A stretch of 45,477 nucleotides of DNA from JANNWF01 sp052390415 (lineage in GTDB: Bacteria > Pseudomonadota > Gammaproteobacteria > Xanthomonadales > Xanthomonadaceae), in contig JBQTGY010000124.1 of assembly GCA_052390415.1 (NCBI GenBank), positions 1-45,477 on the forward strand, written 5' to 3'. The translations under genes were made by a program, and so were the position numbers. Of the stretch, positions 26,318-35,817 are shown piece by piece (position 1 is the first letter of the stretch; every line of letters begins with the position of its first letter). The notes below the pieces were generated by a model. The model had not been told where the DNA came from. It ran no database searches and saw only the letters and a program-made list of their open reading frames with translations.

Positions 26318-26418
26318 AACCCGAGTCTAATCCAGCAAGCGCCAAGAGTTCGCAAAGTGTCGGCGTTTGGCATCCAGCCGTCTCCCCCCGATTTGGGTGT
26401 GTCGATAGGCGCTCCGGA

Positions 26419-27801
<1,383 letters not shown>

Positions 27802-27839
27802 GGGTGCTGTCCGTAACGTGGGAACCGTATTCTAGGCGC

Positions 27840-28076
27840 GTGACCCGACTAATCCTCTTTCAACGCGACGACTGCCATCTGTGCGACCTGGCGCTTGCCG
27901 TATTGGCAAACGCCGCCGTGCCCGATTTCGAGAGCGTGTTCATCGATGGCGATGCGGCGCTTGAAACGCGTTATGGCTGCCGCGTGCCGGTCCTGAGCAT
28001 CGGTGAGTGCGAACTCGATTGGCCTTTCACGGTGGAGTCCGTCCGCGAATACCTGCGCCAAGCCGATCGCCAGTAA
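27840..28076 (+). CDS. glutaredoxin-like protein (DUF836 family)
   Basis: 78 residues. Thioredoxin fold in miniature: LILFQRDDCHLCDLAL with the CxxC redox pair (C13/C16), a middle strand FESVFIDGD, and the cis-proline loop CRVPVLSIG. Such small glutaredoxin-like proteins are probable disulfide oxidoreductases. GTG at 27840 places the CHLC motif at the normal distance from the N-terminus; the frame is open back to 27804 but that region overlaps the sdaA promoter area. It ends 3 nt before the end of the convergent methyltransferase gene. Confidence 0.85.
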   Translation: MTRLILFQRDDCHLCDLALAVLANAAVPDFESVFIDGDAALETRYGCRVPVLSIGECELDWPFTVESVREYLRQADRQ

Positions 28077-28079
28077 CGA

Positions 28080-28775
28080 TCAAGCGACCGTGGTCCCCGC
28101 CGGATCCGCAAAACTTGGTTTGCCGCTGATGATTTCCTCGGGGGGTTGACGCACGCCTTTTTCGATCACCACCACGCTGTCGTAGAAGTGCACCGACTGC
28201 GCGCTGCGCGTGAACGGGCCGGGCGAGAAGCTGTGGGGGTCGCGCGAGTGCCAGGCATTGAGTTCATCGACCAGCCGTTTGGCGAACTCCATGAAGGTTT
28301 GCGGCGCGCACAAGCCGCCGCCATGATCACGCCAGTAACTGGTGTGAGTGTCCTCAACCAACACCACGCCGTTGGCCTGAACCGCGCCGTACAGCGTTTC
28401 CAAGGTGATGATTTGTTGGTGCATGCGGTGGCCGCCGTCATCGACCAGGATGTCGATGGGCCCCACGCGCTGGGCCAACGCAGCCAGGAACTCGCGATCC
28501 GCTTGATCGCCGATGACGATCTCGATTCCCGGTTCGGCAAGCGCCAGCGCGCGTGGATTGACGTCGACGCCAATGATTCGCGCCTGCGGCCCCAGATAGT
28601 GCCGCCACATCTGCAACGAGCCACCGTGGAAAACGCCGATTTCGACCAGCGTGCAAGCGGCGCCCCGGAAGCGCGCGAAATGGTGATGGTAAATATCGAG
28701 GTAATGCCGCCACTTGCTCATCAAGCGGCCGGGGTTGTTGTCGAAGTAGGCGTGCAGCGGGTTGTCGGTGTTCAT
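28080..28775 (-). CDS. class I SAM-dependent methyltransferase, cephalosporin-hydroxylase/CmcI-like
   Basis: 231 residues. SAM-binding site: TLVEIGVFHGGSLQMWRHYL (about 43-62), IIGVDVNPRALALAEPGIEIVIGD split at its DVN acid, and IDILVDDGGHRMHQQIITL. The DGGH motif and the EDTHTSYW segment are found in the CmcI/Rhamnosyl O-methyltransferase-like family. It probably methylates a sugar or small-molecule hydroxyl, but no partner genes point to a pathway. ATG at 28775; the frame extends to 28808 without support. The 113 nt upstream (28776-28888) hold short CGGGATT/CGGGACT repeats only. Confidence 0.8.
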   Translation of the reverse strand: MNTDNPLHAYFDNNPGRLMSKWRHYLDIYHHHFARFRGAACTLVEIGVFHGGSLQMWRHYLGPQARIIGVDVNPRALALAEPGIEIVIGDQADREFLAALAQRVGPIDILVDDGGHRMHQQIITLETLYGAVQANGVVLVEDTHTSYWRDHGGGLCAPQTFMEFAKRLVDELNAWHSRDPHSFSPGPFTRSAQSVHFYDSVVVIEKGVRQPPEEIISGKPSFADPAGTTVA

Positions 28776-28888
28776 GGTCGGGATTCGGGATTGGGGGTGA
28801 AGCGGCACACTTGCATGCCGCCGGTTTGTGCGACGCTGAACGCCTGAGCGCTATGCGCGAAGGCCGGGGAATGACTCGGGACTCGGGA

Positions 28889-30241
28889 CTAGGCCTTGAC
28901 CGGCAATCGACTCAAGATCTCCTCGCGCGCTTCGCGCAAAATCGAGTCGCGGTCGAGGCTGTCGATGATTTCACGCACCACGCGTTTGGGGCCATCTTCA
29001 CCCCAGCTCTTGCCGGCGGCGAGATAACGTTGCGCGGCTTGTGCCACCAGCACGGTGGCGTACCAGGCCAATGCGCCTTGCGTGACCGCAGTCAGCACCG
29101 TTGAAAGTCCGCCGCTGCCGGCTTTCAAGGCCGAGGCAACCAGATGCACGCCCCAGATCGCGCCCATCAAGGCGACCATCTGCGCGGCAATCGTGGCCAG
29201 CAGTTGCCCGGCTTCGGCGCGTGTCATCGGCAGGTTGTAGATGCGACTCAGGTGAATGACCAGCGCCACATCAATACCGGCCGCAGCCAGCAGGTCTGCA
29301 ACCGGAATCGGATTCAAGCCCACCGCGATTCCTTTGGCGAGGCAATAGCTGCGTGTCACCCGCGCCGCGAGGTCGTGCCGCAATGCGCTCAGGCGCGCGC
29401 CAACCTCATCCGACAACTGCCCGGCGAACAACACCGCGTTGAGCGCAGCCAAGGTCTTGCCTTCGGCTTCCAGAACGCTCAGCAGGCGTGAACGCAGCGC
29501 GGCGATGTCGATCTCGCGTGGTCGCACCACTTCGGTTTCGCTGCCATCTTCGCTGACCTTGAGTACGGTCTGCGGCGAGGGTCGCGCGGATACCGCCAAC
29601 ACGTTCTCTGGTGCGACCACGCCTTCGCTGTGCTGACGCAGGCGCTGCAGCAACTCGTCGCGCTGCGCTGGTGTATAGCGGTCGGCCTTGTTCAGCACCA
29701 GCAACAGCGGGCGTCGACTGTCGGCGATGCGTCGCAATGCCTCCGTCTCGCTGGCGGTCATGTCGCCATCGACCACGAACAGCAGCAGGTCACAACGACC
29801 GGCGATGGCGTGTGCCAACTGCTCGCGCTGTTCGCCGTTGAGTTCCTCGATGCCGGGGGTGTCGACCAGATGCACGTGGCCGTCGCTGGCTTCGTTCCAC
29901 GGCTGCATGCTGCGCGCGGTCGTCGTGCCATGCAGCACGCCGACCGCAAACGCATCACGGCCCAGCAAGGCATTCAGCAGCGCAGACTTGCCGACACTGA
30001 CGCGGCCGAACACCGCCAGGTCAATGCGCCCGCGTTCGAGTTTGTCCAGCTGCGCTTCGACCTCGGCGTAGTCGGCGGCGAGTGATTCGCGGATGGCGGG
30101 TGGAATCGATGGATCGTCGAGCAAGGCGCGCAGGCTGGTCGCCGCGCGCAGCAGCGGATCGCCGCGCTCGTTGCCATCGGCAGCGGCTGGCCAAAGCTTG
30201 CGCCAACCGCGACGCAGGCGATCCAACGCGCCCTCACTCAC
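28889..30241 (-). CDS. Era-like GTPase with C-terminal DUF697 membrane-associated domain
   Basis: 450 residues. GTPase domain about 70-240: G1 GRVSVGKSALLNAL (K85), G2 threonines in GTTTARS, G3 DTPGIEE, G4 LNKADRY (N184). The C-terminal 200 residues (from about 280) are the hydrophobic DUF697-type region with glycine/alanine-rich segments (AKGIAVGLNPIPVADLLAAAG, LLATIAAQMVALMGAIWG). Start GTG at 30241, which overlaps the TGA of the YceI gene as GTGA, so translation is coupled; a longer frame to 30322 lies inside the YceI gene. Last gene of the operon 33612-28889 and paralogous to its first gene. Precise function unknown; membrane remodelling or stress roles are speculation. TAG stop lies in a short CGGGACT repeat. 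Confidence 0.85.
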   Translation of the reverse strand: MSEGALDRLRRGWRKLWPAAADGNERGDPLLRAATSLRALLDDPSIPPAIRESLAADYAEVEAQLDKLERGRIDLAVFGRVSVGKSALLNALLGRDAFAVGVLHGTTTARSMQPWNEASDGHVHLVDTPGIEELNGEQREQLAHAIAGRCDLLLFVVDGDMTASETEALRRIADSRRPLLLVLNKADRYTPAQRDELLQRLRQHSEGVVAPENVLAVSARPSPQTVLKVSEDGSETEVVRPREIDIAALRSRLLSVLEAEGKTLAALNAVLFAGQLSDEVGARLSALRHDLAARVTRSYCLAKGIAVGLNPIPVADLLAAAGIDVALVIHLSRIYNLPMTRAEAGQLLATIAAQMVALMGAIWGVHLVASALKAGSGGLSTVLTAVTQGALAWYATVLVAQAAQRYLAAGKSWGEDGPKRVVREIIDSLDRDSILREAREEILSRLPVKA

Positions 30242-30813
30242 GGCGTGCTGCTGGGCTTCGCGGTCAATACCAGCTTGGTGTTTACGCTGACTTGATGGGC
30301 GATGGCTTCGGCATCTTCCCATTCGCCGGCGCCGACCTTGAAGGCGACCCGGTCAAGTACCGCCTCGCCTTCCAGCGTGGCCGTGCTGGCGTCGCCCGTC
30401 CAGGTGAAGTCCAGCGGCACCGGCGCGCTGACGCCACGCAAGGTCAGCACACCCTCGGCACGAAAGCGGCCATCTTCGAGCTGGCTGAAACGTTCGGCAA
30501 AATAACTTGCCTTGGGTTCGGCAGCGCTGTTGAAAAAGGCCTCGTCGGCGAGCATTTCGTCGCGCTCGCTGTTTTGGCTATCGACCGACTTCAAATCGAT
30601 TTCGACCTCGAAACGGCTGGCGGTGAGTGCATCAGGCGCAAAGCGAATGCGCGCTTCGAAGCGGCTGAAAACGCCGCTGAATTTCTCGCCCTGCGCCTCG
30701 GCCGAAAAGCCCAGCGTTGAACCGGCCGCCGTCTGCCACTCGGCAGCGTGCACGGTGCTCGCTCCGAAGCAAGCGGCGAAGGCGAACAGCAACGGCAACA
30801 GAATTCGAGTCAT
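30238..30813 (-). CDS. YceI family periplasmic protein (first copy)
   Basis: 191 residues with a signal peptide (LLPLLFAFAACFGASTVHA, cleaved near 24). The mature protein is a YceI lipocalin-like barrel: GSTLGFSAEAQGEKFSGVFSRF split over two strands, FEVEIDLKSVDSQNSERDEML, LADEAFFNSAAEPKASYFAE, and GVLTLRGVSAPVPLDFTW. YceI proteins bind isoprenoid chains such as polyprenyl quinones in the periplasm. Overlaps the cytochrome b561 gene by four bases (ATGA) and the GTPase gene by four (GTGA). The pairing with b561 is common and suggests a role in quinone or electron transfer. Confidence 0.92.
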   Translation of the reverse strand: MTRILLPLLFAFAACFGASTVHAAEWQTAAGSTLGFSAEAQGEKFSGVFSRFEARIRFAPDALTASRFEVEIDLKSVDSQNSERDEMLADEAFFNSAAEPKASYFAERFSQLEDGRFRAEGVLTLRGVSAPVPLDFTWTGDASTATLEGEAVLDRVAFKVGAGEWEDAEAIAHQVSVNTKLVLTAKPSSTP

Positions 30814-31379
30814 GAGGTCAGATCCTTGCTAGTGCCGCGGCGCGGCAGCATGCGCGTCAAGGTGGCGTCGCGCTTCACGTAGTGATGATGGAGGGCGGCA
30901 CCCACGTGCAGCGTGAACAAGGCCGCCAGCAGGTAAAAGCCAATGGCGTGTAGGTCCTGCGCCAGATGTTTGAGCTCGGCATCAGGCGCTGCCAATGAGG
31001 GCACCGAGAACAAGCCGAACCAGCGCAGCGGGAAATTGGCTGCGGAGTTGTAAAGCCAGCCCGACAGCGGCATGCCGATCATCAGCACGTACAGCAGCCC
31101 GTGAGCGCCGCTGGACAGGCGTTGCTGCCAGCGCGGCATGTCATCGGGATACGGCGGACGACGATCCAGCAGACGCCACAGCAGCCGCATCAGCACCAGC
31201 GCAAACACCAATAGTCCCGTCGACTTGTGCCAGCCGTACACCTTCACCTTGAACAGCGAGTTCGGCAGCTCCTGCATCAGCAAACCCGCCGCGGCCAAGC
31301 CAATGATCAACAAGGCAATGCTCCAGTGCAGCAGTTGTGCGGTGGTGCCCCAGCGGGCTTCGCTATTGCGCCATTGCAT
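30810..31379 (-). CDS. cytochrome b561
   Basis: 189 residues, four membrane helices. Haem-ligand histidines occur in the family positions: LLHWSIALL (TM1), GWHKSTGLL (TM2), LHAIGFYLL (TM3) and LFTLHVGAALHHHYV (TM4). Related to CybB, a di-haem b-type cytochrome of the inner membrane that oxidises ubiquinol or transfers electrons to superoxide. ATG at 31379 with GGGAG six bases upstream. It lies in the middle of the five-gene operon, flanked by YceI genes on both sides. Confidence 0.95.
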   Translation of the reverse strand: MQWRNSEARWGTTAQLLHWSIALLIIGLAAAGLLMQELPNSLFKVKVYGWHKSTGLLVFALVLMRLLWRLLDRRPPYPDDMPRWQQRLSSGAHGLLYVLMIGMPLSGWLYNSAANFPLRWFGLFSVPSLAAPDAELKHLAQDLHAIGFYLLAALFTLHVGAALHHHYVKRDATLTRMLPRRGTSKDLTS

Positions 31380-31421
31380 GTTGGCTCCCGTGAAATCGCA
31401 GTGTGGACAATCGATACCTGC

Positions 31422-32087
31422 CTATTGAACAGCGTCGCCGACGCCTGAAGCTGCCGGCGGTGCCGGTTCGGTCGGGATGGCCCGACGCGTGCGACTTGCT
31501 TCGACTTCGATGATCAGACTCACACTGTCGCCAATCGCCGACTTCCAGCCGCGCATGCCGAAGTCGGCACGGCTCACGGTTGCGGTGGCGGAGAAGCCTA
31601 CGGTGCGGCGCAGGGTCAAGGGATGTCGGGCGCGGCCGTTGAGTTTCGCCAACAGGCTGACTTCCCTGGACTCGCCACGCAGGCTGAGCTTGCCGAAGAT
31701 AGTGGCGTGGGTCGCGTCGATCGGCTCGATGCGGGTGGATACGAAGCGCGCGCTGGGATGCTCTGCTTCCGCGAAGAAATCCGGCTTCAGCATACGCGTG
31801 TTCCAGTCCGCATCACCCAGATCCAGACGCGCCAGCGGGATCGTCACGTCAACGCTGGCCGTGGTCCAGTCGTCGGGGTCGAACCGCAGCGTGCCGCTGG
31901 CACCGGACAAGGTGCCGAGTGCGCGCGAGAACGCGTAGTGGTCCACCGCAAATACCACCCGCGTATGGACGGGATCGATTCGGTAAGTTGCCAGCGCAGC
32001 ATGGACAGGAGACACCGATGCCAGCGCGAAAACCAGCGCTATCAAGACAATCTGCCAGCCGCTCAGCTTTAAAGGACTAGTGCGCAT
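31422..32087 (-). CDS. YceI family periplasmic protein (second copy)
   Basis: 221 residues. Signal peptide SGWQIVLIALVFALASVSPVHA (cleaved near 31). YceI domain: TYRIDPVHTRVVFAVDHY, LSGASGTLRFDPDD, SVDVTIPLARLDLGDADWN, FAEAEHPSARFVST, and KLSLRGESREVSLLA. The internal ATG at 32087 is preferred because it leads directly to the signal; it overlaps the upstream GTPase stop by 11 nt. The tail after about 195 is proline/alanine-rich. It is diverged from the first copy, so they probably bind different ligands. Confidence 0.9.
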   Translation of the reverse strand: MRTSPLKLSGWQIVLIALVFALASVSPVHAALATYRIDPVHTRVVFAVDHYAFSRALGTLSGASGTLRFDPDDWTTASVDVTIPLARLDLGDADWNTRMLKPDFFAEAEHPSARFVSTRIEPIDATHATIFGKLSLRGESREVSLLAKLNGRARHPLTLRRTVGFSATATVSRADFGMRGWKSAIGDSVSLIIEVEASRTRRAIPTEPAPPAASGVGDAVQ

Positions 32088-33612
32088 CGTTGGCTTTGCT
32101 CCGTCGGCCAGCGTCGTCTTCAGGGCGACCGCGAGCAATATCCCATGCCATGCCGGCCAATAGACGCAAGCGCTCGCCGCTGGGTTTGGCCAATTCGTTG
32201 GCAAATGCGCTCAAGGTGGCTTCGCGATCAAACGCGCGGGCGTCGGCCAGGCTCATCGATACCGCCCGACCCAGCGCGTCGAACAGCAGGCCATACGCCA
32301 ACGCGTGCACCAGCCCGCCGCCCAAGGTGCCGGCACCGGGAAAGGCTTTCAGTGCATTGCCCGCAATCGCCAGAGTGATGGCTGTGGTGCTGCGCGCCGT
32401 CATGCCGATCCGGCTCAGCAATCCATCCAGATCGATATCACGCGCTTTCAGACCATGCAAACCGCACAGCTCGCCGAGCATGGCCGTTGCGAGCGCCCCT
32501 TGAATGATCAAGTCGGTACCCGGCGCAACCGCCGCCATGGCACCGACCACGGCGCGGCGCGTGTAACGGGTAATGCAGGCATCGGCAGCGGCCGTGCGAT
32601 GCTCGATCTCGCTGGCGGTGAGACGCTGGTCGAGCCGAATCAAGGTCGCGGTTTCGCGTGCGGGCTCAAGCGAGACGGCACCGATTTTCGCAATGGTGGC
32701 CAGCGCCGAAAGCAGCGCTTCGATGCGTGCTGGCTGCTCACGTTCGACCGTTTGTGTGCGCCCATCCGGATACTCGCGCAATACCGATTCGACATGGCCG
32801 GCACTGATCGCGACCACGCGCACTTGCGGCCCCGGGTAGCGCTCACGCAAGCGCTTGAGGACTGTCTCGCGCTCGTCATCGCGATAGCGATCAGATTTGT
32901 TCAAGGCCAACAGAAGCGGCCGCCCGCTTTGCAACAAGGCACGCAGCTCGGTGTCCTGGCTACGGGTCAGATCACCATCAGCGACATAGACCAGTGCATG
33001 GGCTCGGGCAGCCTCATCGCGAGCCATTGCTGCGCGGGCTTCGCCTGTCGGCTCGTTGAGGCCAGGCATATCGGCGATCTGCAAGGTGCGGCCATCGGCA
33101 AGCGTGGTGCGCGCGTGCTCCACCTGCCGCGTGCTGCCGCCACTCGCAGCAATCACCGGCGCGGCGTCGCTGACCAAAGCCTTGAGCAAACTGGACTTGC
33201 CACTCGATACATCGCCATATAAAGCGATCTGCACCACATCGGCCACGCGCCGACGATCAAGTTCAATGAGCTCGCCGGCCAATGACTGCTCGGTGGGTGG
33301 CAACGCCGCCAAGCGTTGCTCGATGCGCGGTCGATCGATGCTTGCGACGACGGCTACTCGGGCTCGGCGCGGCTTCAGCAGCCGCCACACCAACCAGCCA
33401 CTGGCAGCGACAAGTCCCGCCGCGGCGACAGCGAATAGTGCGTTGACCCAGACTGGCAACAGTTGCAGGCGTTGCCACAGCGTCACCGTCGAATCGACGA
33501 GGCCAACCAACGCATTCAGTGCCACCAGCAAGCCGACGACGACGGCCAACGCCAGGACCCAACGGATGTGCTGGCTCATGCGAGGAGGTGCGGCCTTGTC
33601 GGTTGGAGACAT
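32077..33612 (-). CDS. membrane-anchored GTPase with DUF697-like C-terminal domain
   Basis: 511 residues. Two N-terminal membrane helices (about 15-37 and 52-72: VLALAVVVGLLVALNALVGL, ALFAVAAAGLVAASGWLVW). GTPase domain about 125-290: G1 GDVSSGKSSLLKAL (K139), G3 IADMPGLNEP, G4 LNKSDRY (N238). The C-terminal 190 residues are hydrophobic and glycine-rich (AVVGAMAAVAPGTDLIIQGA, ITLAIAGNALKAFPGAGTL). Closely similar to the GTPase at 28889-30241 around G4 (RPLLLALNKSDRY against RPLLLVLNKADRY), so the two are paralogues. ATG at 33612; the frame extends into repeat DNA to 33741. First gene of the GTPase-YceI-b561-YceI-GTPase operon. Confidence 0.85.
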   Translation of the reverse strand: MSPTDKAAPPRMSQHIRWVLALAVVVGLLVALNALVGLVDSTVTLWQRLQLLPVWVNALFAVAAAGLVAASGWLVWRLLKPRRARVAVVASIDRPRIEQRLAALPPTEQSLAGELIELDRRRVADVVQIALYGDVSSGKSSLLKALVSDAAPVIAASGGSTRQVEHARTTLADGRTLQIADMPGLNEPTGEARAAMARDEAARAHALVYVADGDLTRSQDTELRALLQSGRPLLLALNKSDRYRDDERETVLKRLRERYPGPQVRVVAISAGHVESVLREYPDGRTQTVEREQPARIEALLSALATIAKIGAVSLEPARETATLIRLDQRLTASEIEHRTAAADACITRYTRRAVVGAMAAVAPGTDLIIQGALATAMLGELCGLHGLKARDIDLDGLLSRIGMTARSTTAITLAIAGNALKAFPGAGTLGGGLVHALAYGLLFDALGRAVSMSLADARAFDREATLSAFANELAKPSGERLRLLAGMAWDIARGRPEDDAGRRSKANDAH

Positions 33613-33690
33613 GCGGCGATTGTAGGCTGAGCGCGCCGCCGGCTTTGCTTGCAGCGCGTGATCAGCGGCGCTGCGCCAGCAAAAGCAAAG

Positions 33691-33785
33691 GGTGCGTCTC
33701 GGACGCACCAACAACACCCAACCGAGTGGAAGCATCCACACCCAAATCGCTGCGGACGGTCAGGTGCGTCCGAGACGCGCCCTAC
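33691..33785. repeat. inverted-repeat element, GGTGCGTC family, copy A
   Basis: The left arm GGTGCGTCTCGGACGCACC (33691-33709) and the right arm GGTGCGTCCGAGACGCGCC (33763-33781, then CTACG) are reverse complements with one mismatch. Each arm is itself a palindrome GGTGCGTC/GACGCACC. 53 nt separate the arms. The same element, with perfect arms, ends the window at 45411-45475. The right arm touches the stop of the ABC ATPase gene. Confidence 0.85.
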
Positions 33786-33788
33786 GCC

Positions 33789-34484
33789 TCAATGCGACGG
33801 CGCGTCGACCAGAAAGCCCTTGTCCAAATGCACCGTATGACGGGCGTATTCGGCGGCTTTGGGGTCGTGGGTGACCATGACGATGGTCTTGCCGAATTCG
33901 GCGTTGAGTTGTTGCAGCAGGCGCAATACTTCGTCGGCGGTCTTGCGGTCCAGGTCGCCGGTGGGTTCGTCGCAGATCAGCAGGCGCGGGTCCGACACCA
34001 GGGCGCGGGCGATGGCGACGCGTTGTTGTTGGCCGCCGGAGAGCTCGCTTGGCTTGTGGCTTGCCCAATCTGCTAATCCCACCAGTCGCAAGGCCAGACC
34101 CGCGCGGCGGCGGCGCTCGCTGCTGTTCATGTCGGTCAACAGCAAGGGCAATTCAACATTGCGCTGCGCGCTCAGCACCGGCATCAGGTTGTAGCTTTGA
34201 AAGATGAAGCCGACCGTGTTGGCGCGCCAGCTGGCCAGTTCATCGCTGCTCAATGCATCGATGCGGCTGCCGCCGACTTTCAGCTCGCCGCCACTGGGCG
34301 AGTCGAGGCCGCCGATCAGATTCAACAGCGTCGTCTTGCCCGAACCCGACGGTCCCATCAGGGCAACAAAATCGCCCTCCGGAATATCCAGATCAATGCC
34401 GTGCAAAACTTCCAGCCGCTCCTTGCCGCGCACATAGACCTTGGTCAAGGCGCGGATTTCGACCAAGGGCCGGGTCGAATTCAT
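33789..34484 (-). CDS. ABC transporter ATP-binding protein, MacB/LolD type
   Basis: 231 residues. Walker A GPSGSGKTT (K50), Q loop FIFQSYNLMPVLSAQ, signature LSGGQQQRVAIARAL, Walker B LLICDEPTGDLD and the H-loop VMVTHDP. The EPTGDLD form and the SYNLMP segment mark the MacB/LolD/FtsE subgroup that works with FtsX-type permeases in outward lipid, toxin or drug transport. ATG at 34484 with GGGAG seven bases upstream. The gene is 30 nt after the membrane-fusion protein. No permease gene follows; an inverted-repeat element sits there instead. Confidence 0.93.
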   Translation of the reverse strand: MNSTRPLVEIRALTKVYVRGKERLEVLHGIDLDIPEGDFVALMGPSGSGKTTLLNLIGGLDSPSGGELKVGGSRIDALSSDELASWRANTVGFIFQSYNLMPVLSAQRNVELPLLLTDMNSSERRRRAGLALRLVGLADWASHKPSELSGGQQQRVAIARALVSDPRLLICDEPTGDLDRKTADEVLRLLQQLNAEFGKTIVMVTHDPKAAEYARHTVHLDKGFLVDAPSH

Positions 34485-34514
34485 GGACAACTCCCGACGG
34501 CTTCGCTCACGTGG

Positions 34515-35747
34515 TCAGGGCGCAGGCGCGAGCGTGACCCGGTCACCGTCGACCAGCTTGGGTGGCGGTGACAGCACGACAACTTCATCTGCCTTCAGGC
34601 CGCTCAGCACGCGCCGCTCGGCATCCCGGATTTCGCCCAAGCTCACGCCCACCTTCTTTACAGCACCGTCGACCACCACGAACACCGCCGCATCCTTACC
34701 TTCGCCCACCACAGCGCGTGTCGACACCCACACTCCGCCGCCACTGCCCTTGGTTGCTTCGGGATCGAGAAAACTCACCCGCACACCCATGTCGGGAACG
34801 ATGCGCGGGTCGCGGCTGCCCAGTGCGATGCGCACTTTCACCGTGGCCTTGGCGCGGTCGGCGGTCGGAATGATGGCGATCACCGAGGCCGGGATTCGCC
34901 AATCGGCATACGCGTTGAGCACGGCTTCCACCGGCTGTTCCGGTTTCACCCGGCCGATGTAGGCCTCGTTGACGTCGACCTGCACTTCCAGCGAATCCAT
35001 GTCGACGAGAGTGCCGATGCCGGTACGGGTGAAACCACCGCCGGCCGATACCGGGCTGATCATCTCGCCAGGTTGCGCGGCCTTGGCCACGATGACGCCT
35101 TTGAATGGCGCACGAATGATGGTGTTGTCGACGCTGAGCTGGGTGACTGACAGTTGGTCGCGGGCGACTTGCACCTGCCGCTGCAACTGCGCAAGCCGCG
35201 CGCGACGCGCGTCAAAGTCGGCCTTGGCCTGATCCAGCGTCGACACCGGTTGCAATTTCGCCGCGGTCATTTCGCGGGCGCGGCGCAGGGTTTGTTCTGC
35301 CAACACCAAGGTGGCGCGTGCTTCACCCAATGCTGCTTCGGTTGCCAACAGTTGCGAGGCTGCCAGCGCGGATTGCGCCTCGGCATCGGTGGCATCCAGG
35401 CGGGCCAGAATCTGCCCTTCTTCCACCTGCATACCTTCTTCGATCAACACATCCAGCACCTTGCCGGTGATCTTGGACGACACCGTCGCGATCCGCCGCG
35501 GAGTGACATAACCGGACGCGTCCAGCACCGACACCGGGCCGTCATTCGCGGCGCTGCGCGCGACTCCGGTTTCGACGCTCTGCGGACGACCACCCAGCAG
35601 CACCGCGCCCACCACGCCCAGCGCCACCACCGCCGCCAATACCCACGGCCAACGCCGCCGTTTGTGCCCCTGACGCCCGCGATCAATACGCAGTTCGCGC
35701 AGCATGTCGCCCGCGTTGCTGTTGTAAGAGGGGGTCGATTCACTCAT
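34515..35747 (-). CDS. periplasmic adaptor (membrane-fusion) protein, HlyD/MacA family
   Basis: 410 residues. A cytoplasmic basic N-terminus (RGRQGHKRRRWP) and one membrane anchor (WVLAAVVALGVVGAVLLGG, about 35-53). Then the lipoyl half-motif SKITGKVLDVLIEEGMQVEEGQILARLD, an alpha-hairpin (about 115-210, ALGEARATLVLAEQTLRRARE ... AQLQRQVQVARDQLS split), the second lipoyl half IIRAPFKGVIVAKAAQPGEMI, and beta-barrel and membrane-proximal domains to the end. It links an inner-membrane pump to an outer-membrane channel. Operon partner of the ATPase just downstream. Upstream lies the M17 peptidase gene, not a transporter subunit. Confidence 0.92.
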   Translation of the reverse strand: MSESTPSYNSNAGDMLRELRIDRGRQGHKRRRWPWVLAAVVALGVVGAVLLGGRPQSVETGVARSAANDGPVSVLDASGYVTPRRIATVSSKITGKVLDVLIEEGMQVEEGQILARLDATDAEAQSALAASQLLATEAALGEARATLVLAEQTLRRAREMTAAKLQPVSTLDQAKADFDARRARLAQLQRQVQVARDQLSVTQLSVDNTIIRAPFKGVIVAKAAQPGEMISPVSAGGGFTRTGIGTLVDMDSLEVQVDVNEAYIGRVKPEQPVEAVLNAYADWRIPASVIAIIPTADRAKATVKVRIALGSRDPRIVPDMGVRVSFLDPEATKGSGGGVWVSTRAVVGEGKDAAVFVVVDGAVKKVGVSLGEIRDAERRVLSGLKADEVVVLSPPPKLVDGDRVTLAPAP

Positions 35748-35817
35748 GGGAAACGCTTCCGATCAAGCACGTGAATAGAACAAAGCGACAACCTGGTTTG
35801 ACCAGCGCGAGTGCGAT

